This document shows positions 32,380-44,131 of a stretch of 64,000 nucleotides of DNA, in pieces. The DNA lies in NCBI RefSeq assembly GCF_018687715.1, contig NC_056762.1, positions 19,337,364-19,401,363 of the forward strand, given 5' to 3'. The DNA is from Carya illinoinensis. Lineage: Eukaryota; Streptophyta; Magnoliopsida; Fagales; Juglandaceae. Positions within the stretch are counted from its first letter, which is position 1. The number at the start of each line of letters is the position of its first letter. The position numbers were made by a program, and so were the translations under genes. The notes below the pieces were generated by a model that did no database searches, was not told where the DNA came from, and saw nothing but the letters and a program-made list of their open reading frames with translations.

Positions 32380-32568
32380 CCCTTTTAATTTTTACCGCAT
32401 CTCTGGTCGGATGGACCGGAACAAGAACCGGGGAATGGATTTTTAGGAAAATCGCACCGACCCCATCGCGTAGAAATGGGTATCGGTCAGATCGCCGGTT
32501 GGCATGAGATAGGCAGGGTGCGGCTAGGTCGTAATAGGATTATATTAGTTTTTCGCTGGTAGCATGAT

Positions 32569-32687
32569 GGGTGCGATCATACCAGCACTAATGCACCGGA
32601 TCCCATCAGAACTCCGCAGTTAAGCGTGCTTGGGCGAGAGTAGTACTAGGATGGGTGACCTCCTGGGAAGTCCTCGTGTTGCACCCC
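32569..32687 (+). rRNA. 5S rRNA gene 107 (L6)
   Basis: Consensus gene. Confidence 0.97.
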
Positions 32688-32876
32688 CCCTTTTTATTTT
32701 TACCGCATCTCCGGTCGGATGGACCGGAACGACAACCGGGCAATGGATTCTTAGGAAAATCGCACCGACCCCATCGCGTAGCAATGGGTATCGATCAGAT
32801 CGCCGGTTGGCATGGGATAGGCATGGTGCGGCTAGGTCGTAATAGGATTATATTAGTTTTTCGCTGGTAGCATGAT

Positions 32877-32995
32877 GGGTGCGATCATACCAGCACTAAT
32901 GCACCGGATCCCATCAGAACTCCGCAGTTAAGCGTGCTTGGGCGAGAGTAGTACTAGGATGGGTGACCTCCTGGGAAGTCCTCGTGTTGCACCCC
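32877..32995 (+). rRNA. 5S rRNA gene 108 (L6)
   Basis: Consensus gene. Confidence 0.97.
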
Positions 32996-33184
32996 CCCTT
33001 TTTATTTTTACCGCATCTCCGGTCGGATGGACCGGAACGACAACCGGGCAATGGATTCTTAGGAAAATCGCACCGACCCCATCGCGTAGCAATGGGTATC
33101 GATCAGATCGCCGGTTGGCATGGGATAGGCATGGTGCGGCTAGGTCGTAATAGGATTATATTAGTTTTTCGCTGGTAGCATGAT

Positions 33185-33303
33185 GGGTGCGATCATACCA
33201 GCACTAATGCACCGGATCCCATCAGAACTCCGCAGTTAAGCGTGCTTGGGCGAGAGTAGTACTAGGATGGGTGACCTCCTGGGAAGTCCTCGTGTTGCAC
33301 CCC
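33185..33303 (+). rRNA. 5S rRNA gene 109 (S3)
   Basis: Consensus gene; S3 without A11C or C47A. Confidence 0.97.
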
Positions 33304-33481
33304 CCCTTTTTATTTTTACCGCATCTCCGGTCTGATGGACCGGAACGACAACCGGGCAATGGATTCTTAGGAAAATCGCACCGACCCCATCGCTATCAAT
33401 CAGATCGCCAGTTGGCATGGGATAGGCAGGGTGCGGCTAGGTCGTAATAGGATTATATTAGTTTTTCGCTGGTAGCATGAT

Positions 33482-33600
33482 GGGTGCGATCATACCAGCA
33501 CTAATGCACCGGATCCCATCAGAACTCCGCAGTTAAGCGTGCTTGGGCGAGAGTAGTACTAGGATGGGTGACCTCCTGGGAAGTCCTCGTGTTGCACCCC
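33482..33600 (+). rRNA. 5S rRNA gene 110 (L2)
   Basis: Consensus gene. Confidence 0.97.
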
Positions 33601-33789
33601 CCCTTTTAATTTTTACCGCATCTCTGGTCGGATGGACCGGAACGAGAACCAGGGAATGGATTTTTAGGAAAATCGCACCGACCCCATCGCGTAGCAATGG
33701 GTATCGGTCAGATCGCCGGTTGGCATGAGATAGGCAGGGTGCGGCTAGGTCGTAATAGGATTATATTAGTTTTTCGCTGGTAGCATGAT

Positions 33790-33908
33790 GGGTGCGATCA
33801 TACCAGCACTAATGCACCGGATCCCATCAGAACTCCGCAGTTAAGCGTGCTTGGGCGAGAGTAGTACTAGGATGGGTGACCTCCTGGGAAGTCCTCGTGT
33901 TGCACCCC
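33790..33908 (+). rRNA. 5S rRNA gene 111 (S2)
   Basis: Consensus gene. Confidence 0.97.
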
Positions 33909-34086
33909 CCCTTTTTATTTTTACCGCATCTCCGGTCGGATGGACCGGAACGACAACCGGGCAATGGATTCTTAGGAAAATCGCACCGACCCCATCGCTA
34001 TCAATCAGATCGCCAGTTGGCATGGGATAGGCAGGGTGCGGCTAGGTCGTAATAGGATTATATTAGTTTTTCGCTGGTAGCATGAT

Positions 34087-34205
34087 GGGTGCGATCATAC
34101 CAGCACTAATGCACCGGATCCCATCAGAACTCCGCAGTTAAGCGTGCTTGGGCGAGAGTAGTACTAGGATGGGTGACCTCCTGGGAAGTCCTCGTGTTGC
34201 ACCCC
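34087..34205 (+). rRNA. 5S rRNA gene 112 (L3)
   Basis: Consensus gene. Spacer has AACAAGAACC. Confidence 0.97.
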
Positions 34206-34394
34206 CCCTTTTAATTTTTACCGCATCTCTGGTCGGATGGACCGGAACAAGAACCGGGGAATGGATTTTTAGGAAAATCGCACCGACCCCATCGCGTAGC
34301 AATGGGTATCGGTCAGATCGCCGGTTGGCATGAGATAGGCAGGGTGCGGCTAGGTCGTAATAGGATTATATTAGTTTTTCGCTGGTAGCATGAT

Positions 34395-34513
34395 GGGTGC
34401 GATCATACCAGCACTAATGCACCGGATCCCATCAGAACTCCGCAGTTAAGCGTGCTTGGGCGAGAGTAGTACTAGGATGGGTGACCTCCTGGGAAGTCCT
34501 CGTGTTGCACCCC
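34395..34513 (+). rRNA. 5S rRNA gene 113 (L6)
   Basis: Consensus gene. Confidence 0.97.
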
Positions 34514-34702
34514 CCCTTTTTATTTTTACCGCATCTCCGGTCGGATGGACCGGAACGACAACCGGGCAATGGATTCTTAGGAAAATCGCACCGACCCCAT
34601 CGCGTAGCAATGGGTATCGATCAGATCGCCGGTTGGCATGGGATAGGCATGGTGCGGCTAGGTCGTAATAGGATTATATTAGTTTTTCGCTGGTAGCATG
34701 AT

Positions 34703-34821
34703 GGGTGCGATCATACCAGCACTAATGCACCGGATCCCATCAGAACTCCGCAGTTAAGCGTGCTTGGGCGAGAGTAGTACTAGGATGGGTGACCTCCTGG
34801 GAAGTCCTCGTGTTGCACCCC
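34703..34821 (+). rRNA. 5S rRNA gene 114 (L6)
   Basis: Consensus gene. Confidence 0.97.
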
Positions 34822-35010
34822 CCCTTTTTATTTTTACCGCATCTCCGGTCGGATGGACCGGAACGACAACCGGGCAATGGATTCTTAGGAAAATCGCACC
34901 GACCCCATCGCGTAGCAATGGGTATCGATCAGATCGCCGGTTGGCATGGGATAGGCATGGTGCGGCTAGGTCGTAATAGGATTATATTAGTTTTTCGCTG
35001 GTAGCATGAT

Positions 35011-35129
35011 GGGTGCGATCATACCAGCACTAATGCACCGGATCCCATCAGAACTCCGCAGTTAAGCGTGCTTGGGCGAGAGTAGTACTAGGATGGGTGA
35101 CCTCCTGGGAAGTCCTCGTGTTGCACCCC
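35011..35129 (+). rRNA. 5S rRNA gene 115 (S3)
   Basis: Consensus gene. Spacer has GGACCGAAACG, seen only here. Confidence 0.97.
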
Positions 35130-35307
35130 CCCTTTTTATTTTTACCGCATCTCCGGTCTGATGGACCGAAACGACAACCGGGCAATGGATTCTTAGGAAA
35201 ATCGCACCGACCCCATCGCTATCAATCAGATCGCCAGTTGGCATGGGATAGGCAGGGTGCGGCTAGGTCGTAATAGGATTATATTAGTTTTTCGCTGGTA
35301 GCATGAT

Positions 35308-35426
35308 GGGTGCGATCATACCAGCACTAATGCACCGGATCCCATCAGAACTCCGCAGTTAAGCGTGCTTGGGCGAGAGTAGTACTAGGATGGGTGACCT
35401 CCTGGGAAGTCCTCGTGTTGCACCCC
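35308..35426 (+). rRNA. 5S rRNA gene 116 (L2)
   Basis: Consensus gene. Confidence 0.97.
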
Positions 35427-35615
35427 CCCTTTTAATTTTTACCGCATCTCTGGTCGGATGGACCGGAACGAGAACCAGGGAATGGATTTTTAGGAAAATC
35501 GCACCGACCCCATCGCGTAGCAATGGGTATCGGTCAGATCGCCGGTTGGCATGAGATAGGCAGGGTGCGGCTAGGTCGTAATAGGATTATATTAGTTTTT
35601 CGCTGGTAGCATGAT

Positions 35616-35734
35616 GGGTGCGATCATACCAGCACTAATGCACCGGATCCCATCAGAACTCCGCAGTTAAGCGTGCTTGGGCGAGAGTAGTACTAGGATG
35701 GGTGACCTCCTGGGAAGTCCTCGTGTTGCACCCC
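35616..35734 (+). rRNA. 5S rRNA gene 117 (S2)
   Basis: Consensus gene. Confidence 0.97.
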
Positions 35735-35912
35735 CCCTTTTTATTTTTACCGCATCTCCGGTCGGATGGACCGGAACGACAACCGGGCAATGGATTCTTA
35801 GGAAAATCGCACCGACCCCATCGCTATCAATCAGATCGCCAGTTGGCATGGGATAGGCAGGGTGCGGCTAGGTCGTAATAGGATTATATTAGTTTTTCGC
35901 TGGTAGCATGAT

Positions 35913-36031
35913 GGGTGCGATCATACCAGCACTAATGCACCGGATCCCATCAGAACTCCGCAGTTAAGCGTGCTTGGGCGAGAGTAGTACTAGGATGGGT
36001 GACCTCCTGGGAAGTCCTCGTGTTGCACCCC
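35913..36031 (+). rRNA. 5S rRNA gene 118 (L3)
   Basis: Consensus gene. First L3 with AACGAG rather than AACAAG. Confidence 0.97.
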
Positions 36032-36220
36032 CCCTTTTAATTTTTACCGCATCTCTGGTCGGATGGACCGGAACGAGAACCGGGGAATGGATTTTTAGGA
36101 AAATCGCACCGACCCCATCGCGTAGCAATGGGTATCGGTCAGATCGCCGGTTGGCATGAGATAGGCAGGGTGCGGCTAGGTCGTAATAGGATTATATTAG
36201 TTTTTCGCTGGTAGCATGAT

Positions 36221-36339
36221 GGGTGCGATCATACCAGCACTAATGCACCGGATCCCATCAGAACTCCGCAGTTAAGCGTGCTTGGGCGAGAGTAGTACTA
36301 GGATGGGTGACCTCCTGGGAAGTCCTCGTGTTGCACCCC
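36221..36339 (+). rRNA. 5S rRNA gene 119 (L6)
   Basis: Consensus gene. Confidence 0.97.
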
Positions 36340-36528
36340 CCCTTTTTATTTTTACCGCATCTCCGGTCGGATGGACCGGAACGACAACCGGGCAATGGAT
36401 TCTTAGGAAAATCGCACCGACCCCATCGCGTAGCAATGGGTATCGATCAGATCGCCGGTTGGCATGGGATAGGCATGGTGCGGCTAGGTCGTAATAGGAT
36501 TATATTAGTTTTTCGCTGGTAGCATGAT

Positions 36529-36647
36529 GGGTGCGATCATACCAGCACTAATGCACCGGATCCCATCAGAACTCCGCAGTTAAGCGTGCTTGGGCGAGAG
36601 TAGTACTAGGATGGGTGACCTCCTGGGAAGTCCTCGTGTTGCACCCC
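36529..36647 (+). rRNA. 5S rRNA gene 120 (S2)
   Basis: Consensus gene. Confidence 0.97.
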
Positions 36648-36825
36648 CCCTTTTTATTTTTACCGCATCTCCGGTCGGATGGACCGGAACGACAACCGGG
36701 CAATGGATTCTTAGGAAAATCGCACCGACCCCATCGCTATCAATCAGATCGCCAGTTGGCATGGGATAGGCAGGGTGCGGCTAGGTCGTAATAGGATTAT
36801 ATTAGTTTTTCGCTGGTAGCATGAT

Positions 36826-36944
36826 GGGTGCGATCATACCAGCACTAATGCACCGGATCCCATCAGAACTCCGCAGTTAAGCGTGCTTGGGCGAGAGTAG
36901 TACTAGGATGGGTGACCTCCTGGGAAGTCCTCGTGTTGCACCCC
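36826..36944 (+). rRNA. 5S rRNA gene 121 (L2)
   Basis: Consensus gene. Confidence 0.97.
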
Positions 36945-37133
36945 CCCTTTTAATTTTTACCGCATCTCTGGTCGGATGGACCGGAACGAGAACCAGGGAA
37001 TGGATTTTTAGGAAAATCGCACCGACCCCATCGCGTAGCAATGGGTATCGGTCAGATCGCCGGTTGGCATGAGATAGGCAGGGTGCGGCTAGGTCGTAAT
37101 AGGATTATATTAGTTTTTCGCTGGTAGCATGAT

Positions 37134-37252
37134 GGGTGCGATCATACCAGCACTAATGCACCGGATCCCATCAGAACTCCGCAGTTAAGCGTGCTTGGGC
37201 GAGAGTAGTACTAGGATGGGTGACCTCCTGGGAAGTCCTCGTGTTGCACCCC
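37134..37252 (+). rRNA. 5S rRNA gene 122 (S2)
   Basis: Consensus gene. Opens the left 3,345-bp block. Confidence 0.97.
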
Positions 37253-37430
37253 CCCTTTTTATTTTTACCGCATCTCCGGTCGGATGGACCGGAACGACAA
37301 CCGGGCAATGGATTCTTAGGAAAATCGCACCGACCCCATCGCTATCAATCAGATCGCCAGTTGGCATGGGATAGGCAGGGTGCGGCTAGGTCGTAATAGG
37401 ATTATATTAGTTTTTCGCTGGTAGCATGAT

Positions 37431-37549
37431 GGGTGCGATCATACCAGCACTAATGCACCGGATCCCATCAGAACTCCGCAGTTAAGCGTGCTTGGGCGAG
37501 AGTAGTACTAGGATGGGTGACCTCCTGGGAAGTCGTCGTGTTGCACCCC
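37431..37549 (+). rRNA. 5S rRNA gene 123 (L3)
   Basis: C105G. Confidence 0.96.
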
Positions 37550-37738
37550 CCCTTTTAATTTTTACCGCATCTCTGGTCGGATGGACCGGAACGAGAACCG
37601 GGGAATGGATTTTTAGGAAAATCGCACCGACCCCATCGCGTAGCAATGGGTATCGGTCAGATCGCCGGTTGGCATGAGATAGGCAGGGTGCGGCTAGGTC
37701 GTAATAGGATTATATTAGTTTTTCGCTGGTAGCATGAT

Positions 37739-37857
37739 GGGTGCGATCATACCAGCACTAATGCACCGGATCCCATCAGAACTCCGCAGTTAAGCGTGCT
37801 TGGGCGAGAGTAGTACTAGGATGGGTGACCTCCTGGGAAGTCCTCGTGTTGCACCCC
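37739..37857 (+). rRNA. 5S rRNA gene 124 (L6)
   Basis: Consensus gene. Confidence 0.97.
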
Positions 37858-38046
37858 CCCTTTTTATTTTTACCGCATCTCCGGTCGGATGGACCGGAAC
37901 GACAACCGGGCAATGGATTCTTAGGAAAATCGCACCGACCCCATCGCGTAGCAATGGGTATCGATCAGATCGCCGGTTGGCATGGGATAGGCATGGTGCG
38001 GCTAGGTCGTAATAGGATTATATTAGTTTTTCGCTGGTAGCATGAT

Positions 38047-38165
38047 GGGTGCGATCATACCAGCACTAATGCACCGGATCCCATCAGAACTCCGCAGTTA
38101 AGCGTGCTTGGGCGAGAGTAGTACTAGGATGGGTGACCTCCTGGGAAGTCCTCGTGTTGCACCCC
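38047..38165 (+). rRNA. 5S rRNA gene 125 (S2)
   Basis: Consensus gene. Confidence 0.97.
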
Positions 38166-38343
38166 CCCTTTTTATTTTTACCGCATCTCCGGTCGGATGG
38201 ACCGGAACGACAACCGGGCAATGGATTCTTAGGAAAATCGCACCGACCCCATCGCTATCAATCAGATCGCCAGTTGGCATGGGATAGGCAGGGTGCGGCT
38301 AGGTCGTAATAGGATTATATTAGTTTTTCGCTGGTAGCATGAT

Positions 38344-38462
38344 GGGTGCGATCATACCAGCACTAATGCACCGGATCCCATCAGAACTCCGCAGTTAAGC
38401 GTGCTTGGGCGAGAGTAGTACTAGGATGGGTGACCTCCTGGGAAGTCCTCGTGTTGCACCCC
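38344..38462 (+). rRNA. 5S rRNA gene 126 (L2)
   Basis: Consensus gene. Confidence 0.97.
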
Positions 38463-38651
38463 CCCTTTTAATTTTTACCGCATCTCTGGTCGGATGGACC
38501 GGAACGAGAACCAGGGAATGGATTTTTAGGAAAATCGCACCGACCCCATCGCGTAGCAATGGGTATCGGTCAGATCGCCGGTTGGCATGAGATAGGCAGG
38601 GTGCGGCTAGGTCGTAATAGGATTATATTAGTTTTTCGCTGGTAGCATGAT

Positions 38652-38770
38652 GGGTGCGATCATACCAGCACTAATGCACCGGATCCCATCAGAACTCCGC
38701 AGTTAAGCGTGCTTGGGCGAGAGTAGTACTAGGATGGGTGACCTCCTGGGAAGTCCTCGTGTTGCACCCC
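38652..38770 (+). rRNA. 5S rRNA gene 127 (L6)
   Basis: Consensus gene. Confidence 0.97.
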
Positions 38771-38959
38771 CCCTTTTTATTTTTACCGCATCTCCGGTCG
38801 GATGGACCGGAACGACAACCGGGCAATGGATTCTTAGGAAAATCGCACCGACCCCATCGCGTAGCAATGGGTATCGATCAGATCGCCGGTTGGCATGGGA
38901 TAGGCATGGTGCGGCTAGGTCGTAATAGGATTATATTAGTTTTTCGCTGGTAGCATGAT

Positions 38960-39078
38960 GGGTGCGATCCTACCAGCACTAATGCACCGGATCCCATCAG
39001 AACTCAGCAGTTAAGCGTGCTTGGGCGAGAGTAGTACTAGGATGGGTGACCTCCTGGGAAGTCCTCGTGTTGCACCCC
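38960..39078 (+). rRNA. 5S rRNA gene 128 (S3)
   Basis: A11C and C47A. Eight C make a 298-bp unit. Confidence 0.95.
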
Positions 39079-39257
39079 CCCCTTTTTATTTTTACCGCAT
39101 CTCCGGTCTGATGGACCGGAACGACAACCGGGCAATGGATTCTTAGGAAAATCGCACCGACCCCATCGCTATCAATCAGATCGCCAGTTGGCATGGGATA
39201 GGCAGGGTGCGGCTAGGTCGTAATAGGATTATATTAGTTTTTCGCTGGTAGCATGAT

Positions 39258-39376
39258 GGGTGCGATCATACCAGCACTAATGCACCGGATCCCATCAGAA
39301 CTCCGCAGTTAAGCGTGCTTGGGCGAGAGTAGTACTAGGATGGGTGACCTCCTGGGAAGTCCTCGTGTTGCACCCC
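39258..39376 (+). rRNA. 5S rRNA gene 129 (L2)
   Basis: Consensus gene. Confidence 0.97.
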
Positions 39377-39565
39377 CCCTTTTAATTTTTACCGCATCTC
39401 TGGTCGGATGGACCGGAACGAGAACCAGGGAATGGATTTTTAGGAAAATCGCACCGACCCCATCGCGTAGCAATGGGTATCGGTCAGATCGCCGGTTGGC
39501 ATGAGATAGGCAGGGTGCGGCTAGGTCGTAATAGGATAATATTAGTTTTTCGCTGGTAGCATGAT

Positions 39566-39684
39566 GGGTGCGATCATACCAGCACTAATGCACCGGATCC
39601 CATCAGAACTCCGCAGTTAAGCGTGCTTGGGCGAGAGTAGTACTAGGATGGGTGACCTCCTGGGAAGTCCTCGTGTTGCACCCC
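39566..39684 (+). rRNA. 5S rRNA gene 130 (L2)
   Basis: Consensus gene with T-28A. Confidence 0.96.
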
Positions 39685-39873
39685 CCCTTTTAATTTTTAC
39701 CGCATCTCTGGTCGGATGGACCGGAACGAGAACCAGGGAATGGATTTTTAGGAAAATCGCACCGACCCCATCGCGTAGCAATGGGTATCGGTCAGATCGC
39801 CGGTTGGCATGAGATAGGCAGGGTGCGGCTAGGTCGTAATAGGATTATATTAGTTTTTCGCTGGTAGCATGAT

Positions 39874-39992
39874 GGGTGCGATCATACCAGCACTAATGCA
39901 CCGGATCCCATCAGAACTCCGCAGTTAAGCGTGCTTGGGCGAGAGTAGTACTAGGATGGGTGACCTCCTGGGAAGTCCTCGTGTTGCACCCC
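39874..39992 (+). rRNA. 5S rRNA gene 131 (S2)
   Basis: Consensus gene. Confidence 0.97.
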
Positions 39993-40170
39993 CCCTTTTT
40001 ATTTTTACCGCATCTCCGGTCGGATGGACCGGAACGACAACCGGGCAATGGATTCTTAGGAAAATCGCACCGACCCCATCGCTATCAATCAGATCGCCAG
40101 TTGGCATGGGATAGGCAGGGTGCGGCTAGGTCGTAATAGGATTATATTAGTTTTTCGCTGGTAGCATGAT

Positions 40171-40289
40171 GGGTGCGATCATACCAGCACTAATGCACCG
40201 GATCCCATCAGAACTCCGCAGTTAAGCGTGCTTGGGCGAGAGTAGTACTAGGATGGGTGACCTCCTGGGAAGTCCTCGTGTTGCACCCC
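40171..40289 (+). rRNA. 5S rRNA gene 132 (L3)
   Basis: Consensus gene. Confidence 0.97.
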
Positions 40290-40478
40290 CCCTTTTAATT
40301 TTTACCGCATCTCTGGTCGGATGGACCGGAACGAGAACCGGGGAATGGATTTTTAGGAAAATCGCACCGACCCCATCGCGTAGCAATGGGTATCGGTCAG
40401 ATCGCCGGTTGGCATGAGATAGGCAGGGTGCGGCTAGGTCGTAATAGGATTATATTAGTTTTTCGCTGGTAGCATGAT

Positions 40479-40597
40479 GGGTGCGATCATACCAGCACTA
40501 ATGCACCGGATCCCATCAGAACTCCGCAGTTAAGCGTGCTTGGGCGAGAGTAGTACTAGGATGGGTGACCTCCTGGGAAGTCCTCGTGTTGCACCCC
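40479..40597 (+). rRNA. 5S rRNA gene 133 (S2)
   Basis: Consensus gene. Opens the right 3,345-bp block. Confidence 0.97.
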
Positions 40598-40775
40598 CCC
40601 TTTTTATTTTTACCGCATCTCCGGTCGGATGGACCGGAACGACAACCGGGCAATGGATTCTTAGGAAAATCGCACCGACCCCATCGCTATCAATCAGATC
40701 GCCAGTTGGCATGGGATAGGCAGGGTGCGGCTAGGTCGTAATAGGATTATATTAGTTTTTCGCTGGTAGCATGAT

Positions 40776-40894
40776 GGGTGCGATCATACCAGCACTAATG
40801 CACCGGATCCCATCAGAACTCCGCAGTTAAGCGTGCTTGGGCGAGAGTAGTACTAGGATGGGTGACCTCCTGGGAAGTCGTCGTGTTGCACCCC
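40776..40894 (+). rRNA. 5S rRNA gene 134 (L3)
   Basis: C105G, twin of copy 123. Confidence 0.96.
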
Positions 40895-41083
40895 CCCTTT
40901 TAATTTTTACCGCATCTCTGGTCGGATGGACCGGAACGAGAACCGGGGAATGGATTTTTAGGAAAATCGCACCGACCCCATCGCGTAGCAATGGGTATCG
41001 GTCAGATCGCCGGTTGGCATGAGATAGGCAGGGTGCGGCTAGGTCGTAATAGGATTATATTAGTTTTTCGCTGGTAGCATGAT

Positions 41084-41202
41084 GGGTGCGATCATACCAG
41101 CACTAATGCACCGGATCCCATCAGAACTCCGCAGTTAAGCGTGCTTGGGCGAGAGTAGTACTAGGATGGGTGACCTCCTGGGAAGTCCTCGTGTTGCACC
41201 CC
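41084..41202 (+). rRNA. 5S rRNA gene 135 (L6)
   Basis: Consensus gene. Confidence 0.97.
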
Positions 41203-41391
41203 CCCTTTTTATTTTTACCGCATCTCCGGTCGGATGGACCGGAACGACAACCGGGCAATGGATTCTTAGGAAAATCGCACCGACCCCATCGCGTAGCAAT
41301 GGGTATCGATCAGATCGCCGGTTGGCATGGGATAGGCATGGTGCGGCTAGGTCGTAATAGGATTATATTAGTTTTTCGCTGGTAGCATGAT

Positions 41392-41510
41392 GGGTGCGAT
41401 CATACCAGCACTAATGCACCGGATCCCATCAGAACTCCGCAGTTAAGCGTGCTTGGGCGAGAGTAGTACTAGGATGGGTGACCTCCTGGGAAGTCCTCGT
41501 GTTGCACCCC
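41392..41510 (+). rRNA. 5S rRNA gene 136 (S2)
   Basis: Consensus gene. Confidence 0.97.
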
Positions 41511-41688
41511 CCCTTTTTATTTTTACCGCATCTCCGGTCGGATGGACCGGAACGACAACCGGGCAATGGATTCTTAGGAAAATCGCACCGACCCCATCGC
41601 TATCAATCAGATCGCCAGTTGGCATGGGATAGGCAGGGTGCGGCTAGGTCGTAATAGGATTATATTAGTTTTTCGCTGGTAGCATGAT

Positions 41689-41807
41689 GGGTGCGATCAT
41701 ACCAGCACTAATGCACCGGATCCCATCAGAACTCCGCAGTTAAGCGTGCTTGGGCGAGAGTAGTACTAGGATGGGTGACCTCCTGGGAAGTCCTCGTGTT
41801 GCACCCC
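41689..41807 (+). rRNA. 5S rRNA gene 137 (L2)
   Basis: Consensus gene. Confidence 0.97.
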
Positions 41808-41996
41808 CCCTTTTAATTTTTACCGCATCTCTGGTCGGATGGACCGGAACGAGAACCAGGGAATGGATTTTTAGGAAAATCGCACCGACCCCATCGCGTA
41901 GCAATGGGTATCGGTCAGATCGCCGGTTGGCATGAGATAGGCAGGGTGCGGCTAGGTCGTAATAGGATTATATTAGTTTTTCGCTGGTAGCATGAT

Positions 41997-42115
41997 GGGT
42001 GCGATCATACCAGCACTAATGCACCGGATCCCATCAGAACTCCGCAGTTAAGCGTGCTTGGGCGAGAGTAGTACTAGGATGGGTGACCTCCTGGGAAGTC
42101 CTCGTGTTGCACCCC
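41997..42115 (+). rRNA. 5S rRNA gene 138 (L6)
   Basis: Consensus gene. Confidence 0.97.
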
Positions 42116-42304
42116 CCCTTTTTATTTTTACCGCATCTCCGGTCGGATGGACCGGAACGACAACCGGGCAATGGATTCTTAGGAAAATCGCACCGACCCC
42201 ATCGCGTAGCAATGGGTATCGATCAGATCGCCGGTTGGCATGGGATAGGCATGGTGCGGCTAGGTCGTAATAGGATTATATTAGTTTTTCGCTGGTAGCA
42301 TGAT

Positions 42305-42423
42305 GGGTGCGATCCTACCAGCACTAATGCACCGGATCCCATCAGAACTCAGCAGTTAAGCGTGCTTGGGCGAGAGTAGTACTAGGATGGGTGACCTCCT
42401 GGGAAGTCCTCGTGTTGCACCCC
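42305..42423 (+). rRNA. 5S rRNA gene 139 (S3)
   Basis: A11C and C47A. Confidence 0.95.
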
Positions 42424-42601
42424 CCCTTTTTATTTTTACCGCATCTCCGGTCTGATGGACCGGAACGACAACCGGGCAATGGATTCTTAGGAAAATCGCA
42501 CCGACCCCATCGCTATCAATCAGATCGCCAGTTGGCATGGGATAGGCAGGGTGCGGCTAGGTCGTAATAGGATTATATTAGTTTTTCGCTGGTAGCATGA
42601 T

Positions 42602-42720
42602 GGGTGCGATCATACCAGCACTAATGCACCGGATCCCATCAGAACTCCGCAGTTAAGCGTGCTTGGGCGAGAGTAGTACTAGGATGGGTGACCTCCTGGG
42701 AAGTCCTCGTGTTGCACCCC
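42602..42720 (+). rRNA. 5S rRNA gene 140 (L2)
   Basis: Consensus gene. Eight C make a 309-bp unit. Confidence 0.97.
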
Positions 42721-42910
42721 CCCCTTTTAATTTTTACCGCATCTCTGGTCGGATGGACCGGAACGAGAACCAGGGAATGGATTTTTAGGAAAATCGCACC
42801 GACCCCATCGCGTAGCAATGGGTATCGGTCAGATCGCCGGTTGGCATGAGATAGGCAGGGTGCGGCTAGGTCGTAATAGGATAATATTAGTTTTTCGCTG
42901 GTAGCATGAT

Positions 42911-43029
42911 GGGTGCGATCATACCAGCACTAATGCACCGGATCCCATCAGAACTCCGCAGTTAAGCGTGCTTGGGCGAGAGTAGTACTAGGATGGGTGA
43001 CCTCCTGGGAAGTCCTCGTGTTGCACCCC
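42911..43029 (+). rRNA. 5S rRNA gene 141 (L2)
   Basis: Consensus gene with T-28A. Confidence 0.96.
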
Positions 43030-43218
43030 CCCTTTTAATTTTTACCGCATCTCTGGTCGGATGGACCGGAACGAGAACCAGGGAATGGATTTTTAGGAAA
43101 ATCGCACCGACCCCATCGCGTAGCAATGGGTATCGGTCAGATCGCCGGTTGGCATGAGATAGGCAGGGTGCGGCTAGGTCGTAATAGGATTATATTAGTT
43201 TTTCGCTGGTAGCATGAT

Positions 43219-43337
43219 GGGTGCGATCATACCAGCACTAATGCACCGGATCCCATCAGAACTCCGCAGTTAAGCGTGCTTGGGCGAGAGTAGTACTAGG
43301 ATGGGTGACCTCCTGGGAAGTCCTCGTGTTGCACCCC
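43219..43337 (+). rRNA. 5S rRNA gene 142 (S2)
   Basis: Consensus gene. Confidence 0.97.
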
Positions 43338-43515
43338 CCCTTTTTATTTTTACCGCATCTCCGGTCGGATGGACCGGAACGACAACCGGGCAATGGATTC
43401 TTAGGAAAATCGCACCGACCCCATCGCTATCAATCAGATCGCCAGTTGGCATGGGATAGGCAGGGTGCGGCTAGGTCGTAATAGGATTATATTAGTTTTT
43501 CGCTGGTAGCATGAT

Positions 43516-43634
43516 GGGTGCGATCATACCAGCACTAATGCACCGGATCCCATCAGAACTCCGCAGTTAAGCGTGCTTGGGCGAGAGTAGTACTAGGATG
43601 GGTGACCTCCTGGGAAGTCCTCGTGTTGCACCCC
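43516..43634 (+). rRNA. 5S rRNA gene 143 (L3)
   Basis: Consensus gene. Confidence 0.97.
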
Positions 43635-43823
43635 CCCTTTTAATTTTTACCGCATCTCTGGTCGGATGGACCGGAACGAGAACCGGGGAATGGATTTTTA
43701 GGAAAATCGCACCGACCCCATCGCGTAGCAATGGGTATCGGTCAGATCGCCGGTTGGCATGAGATAGGCAGGGTGCGGCTAGGTCGTAATAGGATTATAT
43801 TAGTTTTTCGCTGGTAGCATGAT

Positions 43824-43942
43824 GGGTGCGATCATACCAGCACTAATGCACCGGATCCCATCAGAACTCCGCAGTTAAGCGTGCTTGGGCGAGAGTAGTA
43901 CTAGGATGGGTGACCTCCTGGGAAGTCCTCGTGTTGCACCCC
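43824..43942 (+). rRNA. 5S rRNA gene 144 (L6)
   Basis: Consensus gene. Confidence 0.97.
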
Positions 43943-44131
43943 CCCTTTTTATTTTTACCGCATCTCCGGTCGGATGGACCGGAACGACAACCGGGCAATG
44001 GATTCTTAGGAAAATCGCACCGACCCCATCGCGTAGCAATGGGTATCGATCAGATCGCCGGTTGGCATGGGATAGGCATGGTGCGGCTAGGTCGTAATAG
44101 GATTATATTAGTTTTTCGCTGGTAGCATGAT

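Larger units (their letters stand above)
37134..40478 (+). repeat. 11-unit duplication, left copy (3,345 bp)
   Basis: Order S2-L3-L6-S2-L2-L6-S3-L2-L2-S2-L3. Markers: C105G in gene 2, A11C plus C47A in gene 7, T-28A before gene 9. Confidence 0.85.
40479..43823 (+). repeat. 11-unit duplication, right copy (3,345 bp)
   Basis: Abuts the left copy and repeats all its markers. The single extra C sits after gene 42602 here, but after 38960 in the left copy, so the C run changed after duplication or is a read error. Confidence 0.85.
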
